Assembly (NCBI RefSeq): GCF_050947875.1
Contig: NC_134570.1
Location: 227,463,265 to 227,527,264 of the forward strand
Direction: 5' to 3'
DNA: 64,000 nt
DNA from: Dermacentor variabilis
Lineage: Eukaryota; Arthropoda; Arachnida; Ixodida; Ixodidae
The notes below the pieces were generated by a model. That model saw only the letters and a list, made by a program, of their open reading frames with translations, had not been told where the DNA came from and ran no database searches. The translations under genes were made by a program, and so were the position numbers. The stretch's first letter is position 1, and every line of letters begins with the position of its first letter. This document shows positions 9,339-18,677 of the stretch, piece by piece.

Positions 9339-11384
9339 AGAATTTTTGTCCGCTCATATCTCAATTAACTGATTGATGGCTTCTATGTGATCCATTGTAG
9401 ACTATCCCTTTATTAAATCCGCCTGTTGTCTTGGTTAATAGAAGTCAAGTGTTGCCCTGATTCTATTATAAATTATCTTGGTAAATATCTTTTACAATAC
9501 TGAAAGCAAGCTAACGGGCCTATAGTTCTTCAATGCCTTAACGTCGCCCTTCTTATGGATCAGTAAAATGTTGGCATTCCTCCATCTCTCTAATATACTT
9601 GAAGTCGTGAGGCATGGCGCATAAAGGCCGGAAGCTTTTCTGGCATCATATCTTCTTCATCTTTGAATAAACTGTCTAATAATCTATCTTCCCCTGCCGC
9701 TTTTTCCCGAGCCATGTCTTGCAAGTCCCTTCTAACTTCATGACTAGTTACAGAAGGAGCCTCTACACCGTTGATCATTACTTCGAATGAAGGTAGCGTG
9801 GCTGCTCTGGTTACTGTACAGGTCAGTAGAGAATTCTTCTGTTGCTTTTTACTACACAATGAAAACTGCTTATGACATCACCCTGCTTATCTTTCAGTGC
9901 ATACTTATTTTATTTATTTATTTACATTACCCCTAAGGGCCCTCATGCAAGGATATTACATGGGGGGGGGGGCACAAACATGAAATATACACAAGAAATA
10001 AAACTACATCAAATAAACATACACACAAGGAACATAAAATAAATAGATATGAACAAGGGGTATATGCACTTAGTCATGAAAAAACAAGAACGTTTTACAT
10101 AATATGTGCATATGACAATAAATAATAACTAATCTGCTACCACTAACCGTTTTCTTGCAACAAAGTTTGGAAAGATGGTAAGTTAACTTCAGTAGCTATG
10201 CGTGATAGTAGGGTATTCCATTTTATTATTGTGCGCTTTCCTTGTACATCTTCCTTTGTCATATGACAAGCTTCTTATAACTGATTTCATGCTGAGGTAA
10301 TTTTTTCCTGCTTCCTCAATCTTTCCCACGTTATAATTTCAAATATTGTTTACTTTCTTCTTGTTGATTAGTTTTGGCACTTCAGGGAATTCTATCTGAT
10401 CTCTTAATTTGTACACTTTCATGCTTTGTCGTTTCTTTATGAGGTCCTTCGTTACTTGGGTGAGATTACCTACTGGTTTCCTTGGTGTCTTACCTACCAC
10501 TTCAATCGCTGCTTCTGAAATCAGCCTAGTTGTAGTTTCAATTATTGCCTCTATGTTATCTTGATCTTCCTGCTCTAAAGCTGCATATTTATTTGCGAAC
10601 ACCAACCTGAATTGGTCTGTTTTAAGTTTACTCCGTATAGGTTGGCCTGTTTTCTTTTCTTCACTAATTTTAATCTTTCTGTCTCCAAATTGAGAGAAAT
10701 CTTACACCTCACGAACCTATGATCACTTCACTTCACCTTACCTAACCCTTCTACATCCTCCACTATGCTGGGATCGACAGAGAGGGTGAAGTCTATTTCA
10801 TTTCTTGTTTCTCTCTCAGGCCTTTTCCAGGTCCACTTCCTGTTACTGCGCTTCCTGAAAAGGTATTCGTTATTCGGAGTATATTCCTTTCCGCCAATTC
10901 CACCGCCATCTTTCCTCTAAGGTTCCTAGAATCAATGTCACAGTTGTCAATTGCTTGTTCTCCAGCCTGCTTTTCCTCCACTTTTGCATTGAAGCCGCCC
11001 ATGACTACAGTATAAAGACTTTGCACCATTCTCATTGCTAATTCAACATCATAATAAAACTGTTGTTTTTCTTCGTCATAACAGGAGGATGGAGGTAATC
11101 TTGTGATACGTTTATTCTACAACTCATATTTTGCTTTATTGCGATGAATGCTATCTTCTCATTAATGCTGTGAAATTCATCAATGTTACTCCCCATGTCC
11201 TTATGAATTAGGAATCCTACCCGTATTCTCTCGTATCTAAAAGACCTCTGTAGTTAAGGAGGTGCCCGTTATTCCGCATAGTATAAGCCTCACCTGTTCT
11301 TCTAACCTCACTAAGGCCTTCTAGCCTCACTCGAACCATTGGTGTTCCGTCGGAAAATTGGAAAGCTGTACTTTTTCCACCGAC
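9339..11384 (-). pseudogene. RTE-clade LINE, 5' part of ORF (endonuclease to RT)
   Basis: Minus-strand fragments appear in RTE order. Near 11230-11090: RVGFLIHKDMGSNIDEFHS. At 11035: VVMGGFNAKVEEKQAGE, the endonuclease GDFN box with D changed to G. At 10605: a linker with LTQVTKDLIKKRQ. At 9859: FEVMINGVEAPSVT and DMAREKAAGEDRL. At 9600-9370: NILLIHKKGDVKALKNYRP and DHIEAINQ. Stops and frameshifts are frequent. It breaks at 9339 and continues at 190. A LINE tail is inserted at 9905-10251. Confidence 0.8.
9905..10251 (-). pseudogene. Short LINE 3' end inserted in the RTE copy
   Basis: Plus-strand TTTA repeats at the left edge, a run of about a dozen G at 9961, and minus-strand IIKWNTLLSRIATEVNLPSF. 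Together these are the tail of a CR1/L2-type ORF2 plus 3' UTR. RTE sequence flanks it on both sides (YALKDKQGDV at about 9900, KIEEAGKNYLSM at about 10300). Confidence 0.55.
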
Positions 11385-11386
11385 TA

Positions 11387-12485
11387 CAGTCGCCGACCGT
11401 TTATTCGGACCTCACGGGGACTGCGAAAATGTCCGAATAAACAGGTGTCCGAAAAAGCAGATTATGAAAAAAAAAATGAAATCCTTTATTTCCACGCACT
11501 TATTCGGGCTCGGCAGTAGGCTTGAAGAAATCGTGAATGCGCCGTAGCACGCCGTTCCGTTTACGTGCAATCGGATAAGCCTGATCTCGGAGAGGGTCGT
11601 ACGATCACTATAGGTGGCTGAAAGCACAGTCACTGCTTGTACACGCTCCGCATGCGACGGCAGCGTAGCACATGGTGCGTCATCTTCCGACTCAAGAGTC
11701 ATCGTCCAGCGGTGCAGCAGAAATCTGACGAATGATCTCGCCGTCGTCGAGTTCTGCGCACGTCAGTACAACTGTGTCGGCACCTGTGAAACTGTCAAAT
11801 GAGACGGTGTCCGGAGTCGCAATGCAACCACTGCGCAGGTCTCGGCAGAACATTTTCCGCGTCAGTAGGGAGCACATCGGAAGGCGACAAATCTTAGGCC
11901 TCCCGGCACCCGCTTGCCGGCATTCCCCAGCGCAGTCTGTGCGGGCACTGTCGGCGCCATTAGACACTTGACGCGATGTTTCCGTATGCCGTGTTGAATC
12001 GCCGAAACCTCGGCACAGCGCACAAAGCAAACACCACCGTGCCGAGACCAGTCGCCCAAACGAAAAACGCGGCCTACTCGCAGCGTCGTGCGCGAAGAAA
12101 CAAATCAGCTGCTGGATTGTCTTGACATGGCTTACTAAGCTGAAACCGGAACTGCTGTAGAGCCACTCTATCGAATCAGTAGAAACGATGATGATGAGCG
12201 GGGATTTCCAGTAGCGCCACTTCGTGGGGCAGCAAGGAGGCTCCGTTCAAAACAAAAATGGCGTTTAGCAAGTCGAGCCATGCGCCGGTCAGAGTCGGTG
12301 CATGGTGCTCTCGATCGAGTTCGCTCAAGGAGTGTCCGAAAAATCAGACGAGAGGTTGCAAGGTGTCCGAACTTTCGGCAGTTGTTATACATTATGGTCT
12401 ATGGGGAGAATGGCGGTGCCGCGAAGCTGACCGAATAATCGGGCATGTCCGAATTTTCGGAGTCCGGAAAATCGGTCGGCGACTG
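11387..12485. mobile_element. pogo/Tigger-like DNA transposon, non-autonomous
   Basis: Ends in inverted repeats, CAGTCGCCGACCG on both sides, extended imperfectly over about 26 bp, with TA at both junctions (11385-11386 and 12486-12487). A CAGT start with TA duplication is the signature of the pogo branch of Tc1/mariner. No transposase frame was recognised in the 1.1 kb. Internal stretches repeat GTCCGAA-type motifs near both ends. A related, shorter element lies at 55858-56612. Confidence 0.7.
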
Positions 12486-12859
12486 TATATCATTACTTCC
12501 CTCAGCTACACATGGAAAGCTTCTATTCCCACGAACCCGTATATCTCGCCACCTTTTTAACTCTTGCAGCATCCAGCGTTTCCATGGTTCAACTTTCCTT
12601 TAATAAATCGTTTTTGCCCTGCGCCGTCATAGACTGGGACAATTTACCATGTCAGTGAACGTAACCCCATTATCTTCAAACAGCTGCTTACTGATGACCT
12701 CAAATCCCAACTTTAGAATGACTTTACTATATTTTCGCTCTTTTTTTTTTTTGCGATTGCTGTTTCACATTGTGACTGTTCTGCTGATTTGCTCTTGCGT
12801 TGCATTTGGTCTTGGCCTTGTTTCTTTCTTTTCTGTTCTCATGCGAATCCACAGGCTGA

Positions 12860-12975
12860 ATTTTGTAGGAAACTGCAACCATATCTTTGTTTCTATTCTT
12901 ATCTTCTGTAACCCCCCCCCCCCCCTTATGCAATACCCCGACAGGGGTCCTTAAGGGAAAATAAACTATGATGAT
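12860..12975 (+). repeat. LINE/SINE-like 3' tail
   Basis: A C-run (12909 onward) followed by TTATGCAATACCCCGACAGG and AATAAACTATGATGATGATC. This resembles the 3' UTR and microsatellite tail of a retroposon in plus orientation. The body upstream (12620-12860) is not identifiable. Confidence 0.35.
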
Positions 12976-13941
12976 GATCATAATAATATCCATGGCAATG
13001 CCTGATAATTGTCAAAAGGCTCTGCTCAGCTAGCCTCACTCGAGAGCGCTCGTGTGTTAAACGTTGCCAGGTTCAGCTTCCATGGATGATATATAAGCTT
13101 AACTCATAAGATGCTTCCATATAATGCTACTTGGGCGAAAATATTACCTGGCCAAACCCGACCCACGGGCCGAATCAGTGCGTTCAGGGCTGTGCATGTG
13201 TCTAGATAGAAAGTCCGTTTCCCGCAACAGTCAGGTTGATTACATTCTTCACTATTTCGAAACTTCCTCCACTTCGTTGTTTCCCGTAGAATTGATTTGC
13301 CATATTAAGCTTGAACCCCACTGCGGCACTGCAAATATATTTTCCTTTTCTCGTATTATATTTTGAGGCAAAGTCCCCACCAAATTTACCGCATGCTGCC
13401 TTAGTCGTTTAAGTAATGTTCAAATACGCCCGTTTTTTTAAGCTGACGTGAAAACGTCAAGGAAGCTTCTGAGGCTACATTCGGCTGGGTTAACCTCGGT
13501 TGTCAATTTTGGTTAAGTAGGGCAGAAGAGGGTAGGGGTTACAAATTTCAGCCCTCCACCTCCCCCGCCACCTCCAATGGTACGCTTCTGTTTGGTTGAG
13601 TTGTTCACAGCGGCGTAGGCTGTCAGAAGAATGCGTGTTTTCGCCAAGCTCGAAGGGTGATTCAGGACCCGTTAAACAAAGTACACAAGAAACACGTTCT
13701 TTGTCAAGGTTACCAATATTCACCCAATCACTCTGCACTCGGTGCAAGAAGTGCAGTCCAAATTCCATCAAATATTTCCATCGAAACCACCACACTCTGA
13801 ATTATATTTTCGTAATAAATTCAACTTGTGACTACGGCTTGGCACTTTACAAGTATTCGAAAATTGCCAGCGAGATGGTCACCGCTTGGAAGAAGTGCGC
13901 ATGCGACGCAGCTAGTAGCCGGCGAAAAGTCACGTGCTCAC
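12976..13941. other. Presumed intron; no gene or repeat recognised
   Basis: Lies downstream, in minus-strand sense, of the exon at 13942-14017. I looked for the next inversin ankyrin exon (a TPLHYAAQ-like stretch) on the minus strand and did not find it. Open frames here are short and unconvincing. Confidence 0.5.
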
Positions 13942-14017
13942 CTAAAATCGCCGCCCAATGCAGTGGTGTTCGGAAGAGGTCATCAAGTGCATTCACCTCA
14001 CCACTGCTTCGTTGAGT
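13942..14017 (-). CDS. INVS: Inversin-like ankyrin exon (downstream of the exon at 49618)
   Basis: A 76-bp exon. On the minus strand a polypyrimidine-CAG acceptor (CAACTTTCTGCAG) precedes it and a strong donor (TTTTAG/GTGAGC) follows. It reads TQRSSGEVNALDDLFRTPLH then WAAIL, ending in phase 1 with the first base of a Gly codon. Human inversin has NLFRTPLHWAALLGH at this place, preceded by VVDVLTSYES. The upstream exon ends VVDLL in phase 0, so the two join as VVDLL-TQRSS with no gap. Inversin acts in cilia, in planar cell polarity and Wnt regulation, through its N-terminal ankyrin repeats. Another ankyrin-repeat protein cannot be excluded, but the gap-free match to two successive repeats makes inversin the best call. 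Confidence 0.82.
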
Positions 14018-15099
14018 CTGCAGAAAGTTGCCCACGGGCACAAAAAAAAATCATGTTTCCCAATAAGCAACGGTTTCATTTAAGTGCTACGCACAAGGAC
14101 GTCACACAATCGTGCACTTCAAGCAAGCTCCACAAGCGATCATTCCGGTGAGAATAGCAGTACACAAGAGAAGCGCCGTCATTTCGCCAGTCCTGTCACA
14201 GCAGTTGGTTCTTTAACAATACCACGCAATAGCTCCAAGAATGGAAGCATGCTAGATCTCTAAGGGTGTTTTTGCTTGTGATGGGAGTGTTACAACTAGC
14301 TTGACAAGATCCCTACGTTTTCGTCAGTTTGCTGTGCAGACATTTCGCGTGGCCAGGTTCTATTCAGCGCTCGCGCAGTCTCTCTCGTGGATGGATGGAT
14401 GTTATGAGCGTCCCCTTTGGAATGGGGCGGTGGGTTGCGCCACCAAGCTCTTGCTATTATACTGCCTAATGTCCTACCAAAGTTAAAAAAGAAAAAAAAA
14501 AGAAAGAAAGAAAAACAACCATTATGAACTTTCACAACCACATTTTCTGGCCCCCAATTGCGAACTTTGCTTTTGTACGTCTCCGTTTTTTGTCGTTTCC
14601 CTACTTTTCTTCCACCAATATTAAAATCGCCTCTTACTAATTTCTATTGCGGACATGTTTACTTTTCCCCTGCCCTCACCGAACCCAAAGGTTTCAAGGA
14701 GCCCAGTGGTGCCTAAATCTACCGCTGGGCAGATGTCTTTACATTCTTCACTTCTCTCACACGTCGTCGATTAGCGCTGTTCATGACAAAAATGGAAGCT
14801 CATGCGAGCTCAGCTTTCAAACTAAAGATATGTTCCCAAAAGCACCATAGAATCGCAAGACACCAATAGCTCGTGGATATTACCAGTGTTGGTTACCTGC
14901 TTTCAACACCACTTCTAAGCAAGCCAATCCGCGACATGAAAAAAAAAAACACAAAAGCGCAGACTCGGGCTGCTCCTGGACTGAGATATGCATCACTACA
15001 CCCCCTGTAACACATCAGTTATCAAATAAAAGCCACTTGGATACGCATGAAGAATATCACTGCGGGCAAATTCTGGCTTACGGCTAAAACCGCTAAAAT
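14018..15099. other. Intron sequence with one SINE-like repeat
   Basis: Intron of the inversin-like gene between its exon and the left edge of the large gypsy nest. Apart from the repeat at 14390-14525, I see only AT-rich unique-looking sequence and short poly-A tracts. Confidence 0.5.
14390..14525. repeat. Dispersed tick-type short repeat with GGAT microsatellite
   Basis: Begins with a GGATGGATGGATG run, then ATGAGCGTCCCCTTTGGAAT, and ends in an A-rich AAAGAAAG tract. From memory this motif is very common in hard-tick genomes. A microsatellite at one end and an A-rich tract at the other fit a SINE or LINE tail. No coding potential. Confidence 0.5.
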
Positions 15100-15117
15100 T
15101 GTGAGGAAGAAGGTCGG

Positions 15118-15351
15118 TGTTGTAGCTTCGACGGGGCGGCCGGACGAAAGGGTTACGGCATGAGGCCTAAACGGCCGGGGCGCGCAGCGCCGCAAGAAAG
15201 GAGCCGGACCGCTCCAGTCGGGGACCAGACAAAGAATGCACTTTTATTTCTCCGAGGGGAAGCAGGAAGGCCACTTACAGCGTTTGGTGCTGAGTGGCGC
15301 CTTGATGTAAAGACCCAAAACCGAAACCAGAAGTTAACACAGGATACCACA
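15118..15351. mobile_element. Candidate solo LTR inside the gypsy 5' LTR
   Basis: 234 bp beginning TGTTGTAGCTTC and ending GATACCACA, flanked by GTCGG (15113-15117) and GTTGG (15352-15356). These are probably a decayed 5-bp duplication. The 3' LTR of the host gypsy element lacks this insert (GAGGAAGATTGGTACGCTGG there is continuous). The family is unknown. Confidence 0.55.
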
Positions 15352-15548
15352 GTTGGCATGTTGAAAAGCCCGTTGGCATCGCGTGGCTTGTACCCAGTTC
15401 GGTCTCTGGCTGCACCCTACCAGCTGGTGCTGCGTTTGTCGCTGCTGCTCTACTACCTGAATACTACTACCCTTTGCAATTGGTGGAAGTGCTGCGTACA
15501 ACAGAAAATCTGGAACTTTGCAATCGGACACTGCAGCCCGTCTTCATT

Positions 15549-16502
15549 ATGCCGGAAGAAGGACCACCGCAACTACAACCCGCTGCCCCGGTGACTACCG
15601 TGGTCTGCCCTAGCCCGTTGCGCCGACGTGACCCGCCCATCTTCAGCGGTATGGAAGACCATGACGTAGAAGACTGGCTCGCTGAGTACGACCGGGTGAG
15701 CATCCACAACTACAGGGACGGTACCAAAAGACTGAGTTACGTGTGGTTTTATTTGAACGCTGTCGCCAGTGTGCGGCACCGCAACCACGAACGTGATCTC
15801 ACGACGTGGGTGGCCTTCAAAACTAATGTGACGGAGGTGTTCGGGCACCCCGCCGTTCACAAGCTTCGCGTGAAGCAACGTTTGCATGGTCGTACGCAAC
15901 AGAGCAGCCAGACATTTACCAATTATATAGAACATGTTGTCGACCTCTGTAACCAAGTTGACGTCACAATGGGTGAGGCCGAGGTGAGGCATATCTTAAA
16001 AGGCATTGAAGATGACGCCTTCCAGATGTTGGCGAAAAATCCGGCAACAACTGTTGCCCTGGATAACACTTCGCTGCTGCAACAGATAAAGCAGTTCGTC
16101 CGTGAAGAGGTTGCTCGTCAGCTTTCTCTGATACCGCTTACACTGGGCCACTCAAGCTCTCCATTGGCACAGGCTCTCCATTATGTCATCAAGGAGCAGG
16201 CAGCCGGCCACGTTCCGCCTTCTCTCCAGCAGGCTCCAATTGCCACTCCCCTGATGTTCCAGCGTTCGTGCTGTCCACTTCTCTACTCTTGTATCCTGTC
16301 TGCACGCCTCACTTCTTTTTTGCATAACGAATCCTTACCAACTAGCTCAGCTTTCTGTCGTTCTCAGTTCCTTTTCGCCGCCGTGAGGGTCTTGGCAGAG
16401 CAGAGCCACTGGATTTATCGTCAATATTTGACACGACCGGCGACTCTACTTATCTTGCCGCTTTTGAGGCATCGCCTCCTCTGCCACTGCAGCGTTCTTT
16501 AA
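15549..16502 (+). pseudogene. Ty3/gypsy gag, broken
   Basis: Frame starting MPEEGPPQLQPAAPV, chosen because tick gypsy gags begin so. The open stretch itself begins earlier at 15474, in leader sequence. The retrotransposon gag core lies at about residues 50-170: PIFSGMEDHDVEDWLAEYDR, LSYVWFYLNAVASVRHRNHE, WVAFKTNVTEVFG, ILKGIEDDAFQML. After about residue 240 the composition changes (CCPLLYSCILSARLTSF) and no zinc knuckle appears, so a frameshift probably destroys the C-terminus. A PBS-like TTGGTGGAAGTGCTG precedes it. Confidence 0.8.
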
Positions 16503-16504
16503 AG

Positions 16505-17261
16505 CTAGCTATTGCCAGACCTTACGACGACGCAGCGCGACGAACTTCTTCACTTGCTCCAAGGCTTCTCTTCCTCTTTTGACTGCCAAGCAACATTACT
16601 TGGCCGCAAAACGACTGTTTCTCACACTATCGACATTGGCAGCCAAGGACCTATTCGACAGCGTCCCTACTGAGTATCGGCGATCTGAAAGACGCATTGT
16701 CGATGACCACATGAACGATATGCTAAAACGGTGTCATCAAGCCTTCTAGCAGTCCTTGGGCTTCACTAGTTGTCCTAGTTAAAAAAAGACGGCGCCATAC
16801 AATTCTGCGTTGATTATCGAAGGCTTAACAAGATTACCCGAAAGGATGTATACCGGTTGCCACGTATCGACGACGCACTGGCTGTTTGCAAAGAGCGCAG
16901 TCTTAACACCTAACGGCTTGTATGAAATCACTGTAATGCCGTTCGGTGTGTGCAACGCGCTCGCCACCTTTAAACGCATGGTGGACGGCATCCTGCGCGG
17001 CGTGAAGTGGCATACTTGTCTCTGCTGCCTCTATGGCATCGTCGTCTTTTCCCCAGATTTTCCGACCCATCTTCGCCGTTTAAATCAAGTTTTGACCTGT
17101 CTCTAGAATGCTGGCCTCAAGCTTAAGTTGAAAAAGTGCCTATTTGCAGCTCGAAAACTCACTATATTAGGCCGCATTTTCCCCAAAGAAGGTACTCTTC
17201 CTGATCCTGCTAAACTTCGCGCCGTAACCGGATTCACGAAGCCCCCTAACCTGAAAGCACT
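16505..17261 (+). pseudogene. Ty3/gypsy pol remnant: protease-RT linker and RT
   Basis: Plus-strand pieces in shifting frames: RRIVDDHMNDMLKRC, then a [19 protein letters not shown] segment at 16780-16830. At 16880-17170: [46 protein letters not shown]. The gypsy YLDD active site is replaced by CLYG, so the enzyme is dead. Part of the palm between DDAL and the KTAF position is deleted near 16878. The reading stops at NLKAL at 17261 and resumes at SFIGLCSYFRR at 22106. Confidence 0.82.
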
Positions 17262-17272
17262 ACTGTCCACCA

Positions 17273-17886
17273 CTTGGCAGCAGCAGCCGTGGCAACAAGG
17301 ACACACCACTAAGCAGTACTTTTTGGTTACGCAGATCGGAGCACAGTAATCGGCAAGCGTTGATTTCTACCGCCGTTGTGCTGACAAGCATACGGCTATC
17401 TTGGCACGTGGACTTCACGCCCACCATCCCCGCCAGTCGACATCACCGTGGCCACCTGGTGACATCTCGCAACGCTACCACTGAACTGGACCGCTCCGTG
17501 GTGCCACCAGCACTACAAAAAAAGGGATCCGTCTGGTCCTGCGCTTCACTTGGCAGCAGCAGCCATGGCAACAAGGACACACCACTAAGCAGTACTTTTT
17601 GGTTACGCAGATCGGAGCACAGTAATCGGCAAGCGTTGATTTCTACCGCCGTTGTGCTGACAAGCATACGGCTATCTTGGCACATGGACTTCACGCCCAC
17701 CATCCCCGCCAGTCGATATCACCGTGGCCACCTGGTGACATCTCGCAACGCTACTACTGAACTGGACCGCTCAGTGGTGCCACCAGCACTACAAAAAAGG
17801 GATCCGTCTGGTCCTGCGCTTCACTTGGCAGCAGCAGCCGTGGCAACAAGGACACACCACTAAGCAGTACTTTTTGGTTACGCAGG
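17273..17886 (+). repeat. LINE 5' tandem monomers, 276 bp x 2.2
   Basis: CTTGGCAGCAGCAGCC recurs at 17273, 17549 and 17824 (periods 276 and 275). Each unit contains CAAGGACACACCACTAAGCA, GATCGGAGCACAG and CTTCACGCCCACCATCCCCG. The third unit stops after TTACGCAG, where it meets the leader GTTAGTC. Units differ at only a few bases. By position this is a monomer-type promoter array. Confidence 0.85.
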
Positions 17887-17977
17887 TTAGTCTTCGCTTT
17901 TATACGGCATTTACCATTCTGTTCTTAACTTTTGTCATACCTGCTGCTGCCAAGGTTACTCCCGCGGTTTTTTAGCA

Positions 17978-18628
17978 ATGCCCAGTAATGCAGAACTTGC
18001 TCGCGATGTTGACGCCCTTCGGAAAGAAATCGCAGAAATGCGTGAAAGTTTGCGCATGATGAACCAGCTGTACGAAGAATCGAGAGGGAAATGTGACACT
18101 GTGAATGCAGAGAACAAAACACTCGCAAAGGAAAACGAAAAGCTGGCTAGACGGGTAGCGGACCTCGAGCAGTATTCTCGTACAAACAATGTCGAGATCA
18201 GGGGTGTGCCGTCCACGCAGGGCGAGAATTGCGTCGCTGTTCTCCAAAAAATTGGCGACAAGATTGGCTGCCCTGCGACACCATCTGACATAGACATTGT
18301 TCACCGCGTTCCTGCGAAGAAGGATAAACATATAATCGCACGCTTCTGTTCGCGCACTAAAAAGGCTGATTTCGTAAATAAGGCCCGGAAAGCACGACTA
18401 AACACTACTACTCTCGGCTTCCCTCCATCTGCAGAGGCGAAGGTCTTTATTAACGACCACTTAACACAAGACAACAAACGTCTGTTTGCTCAAGCCCTCG
18501 AACTGAAAAAGCAGCACAACTGGAAATTTCTATGGACGGACAACTGCCGCATCAAAGCACGAAAGACAGAAGGAGGCCGTGTGTACCTTATTTCTAGCAC
18601 ACGCGACCTTTCACTAATCGCCTCGTAG
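17978..18628 (+). CDS. LINE ORF1 protein (coiled coil plus RNA-binding-like domain)
   Basis: 216 residues, intact. Residues 5-75 form a heptad-rich, charged coiled coil (ALRKEIAEMRESLRMMNQ through ENEKLARRVADLEQYSRT). Residues 75-190 resemble the L1-type ORF1 RNA-recognition and C-terminal region: NNVEIRGVPSTQGEN, IDIVHRVPAKKDKHIIARF, AKVFINDHLTQDNKRLFAQA, WKFLWTDNCRIKARKTEGG. No zinc knuckles are present. It sits 92 bp after the last monomer and 49 bp before ORF2. A diverged homologue lies at 63321-64000. Confidence 0.85.
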   Translation: MPSNAELARDVDALRKEIAEMRESLRMMNQLYEESRGKCDTVNAENKTLAKENEKLARRVADLEQYSRTNNVEIRGVPSTQGENCVAVLQKIGDKIGCPATPSDIDIVHRVPAKKDKHIIARFCSRTKKADFVNKARKARLNTTTLGFPPSAEAKVFINDHLTQDNKRLFAQALELKKQHNWKFLWTDNCRIKARKTEGGRVYLISSTRDLSLIAS

Positions 18629-18677
18629 CTGTCCAAGCCTTCCGTTTTTATATCTAATCAAATAAATATTCCAAACA

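Noticed and set aside
15160..15594. 144-codon frame upstream of gag as a separate protein
   Set aside because: It spans the candidate solo LTR and the gypsy LTR/leader; no domain, and gag begins in another frame.
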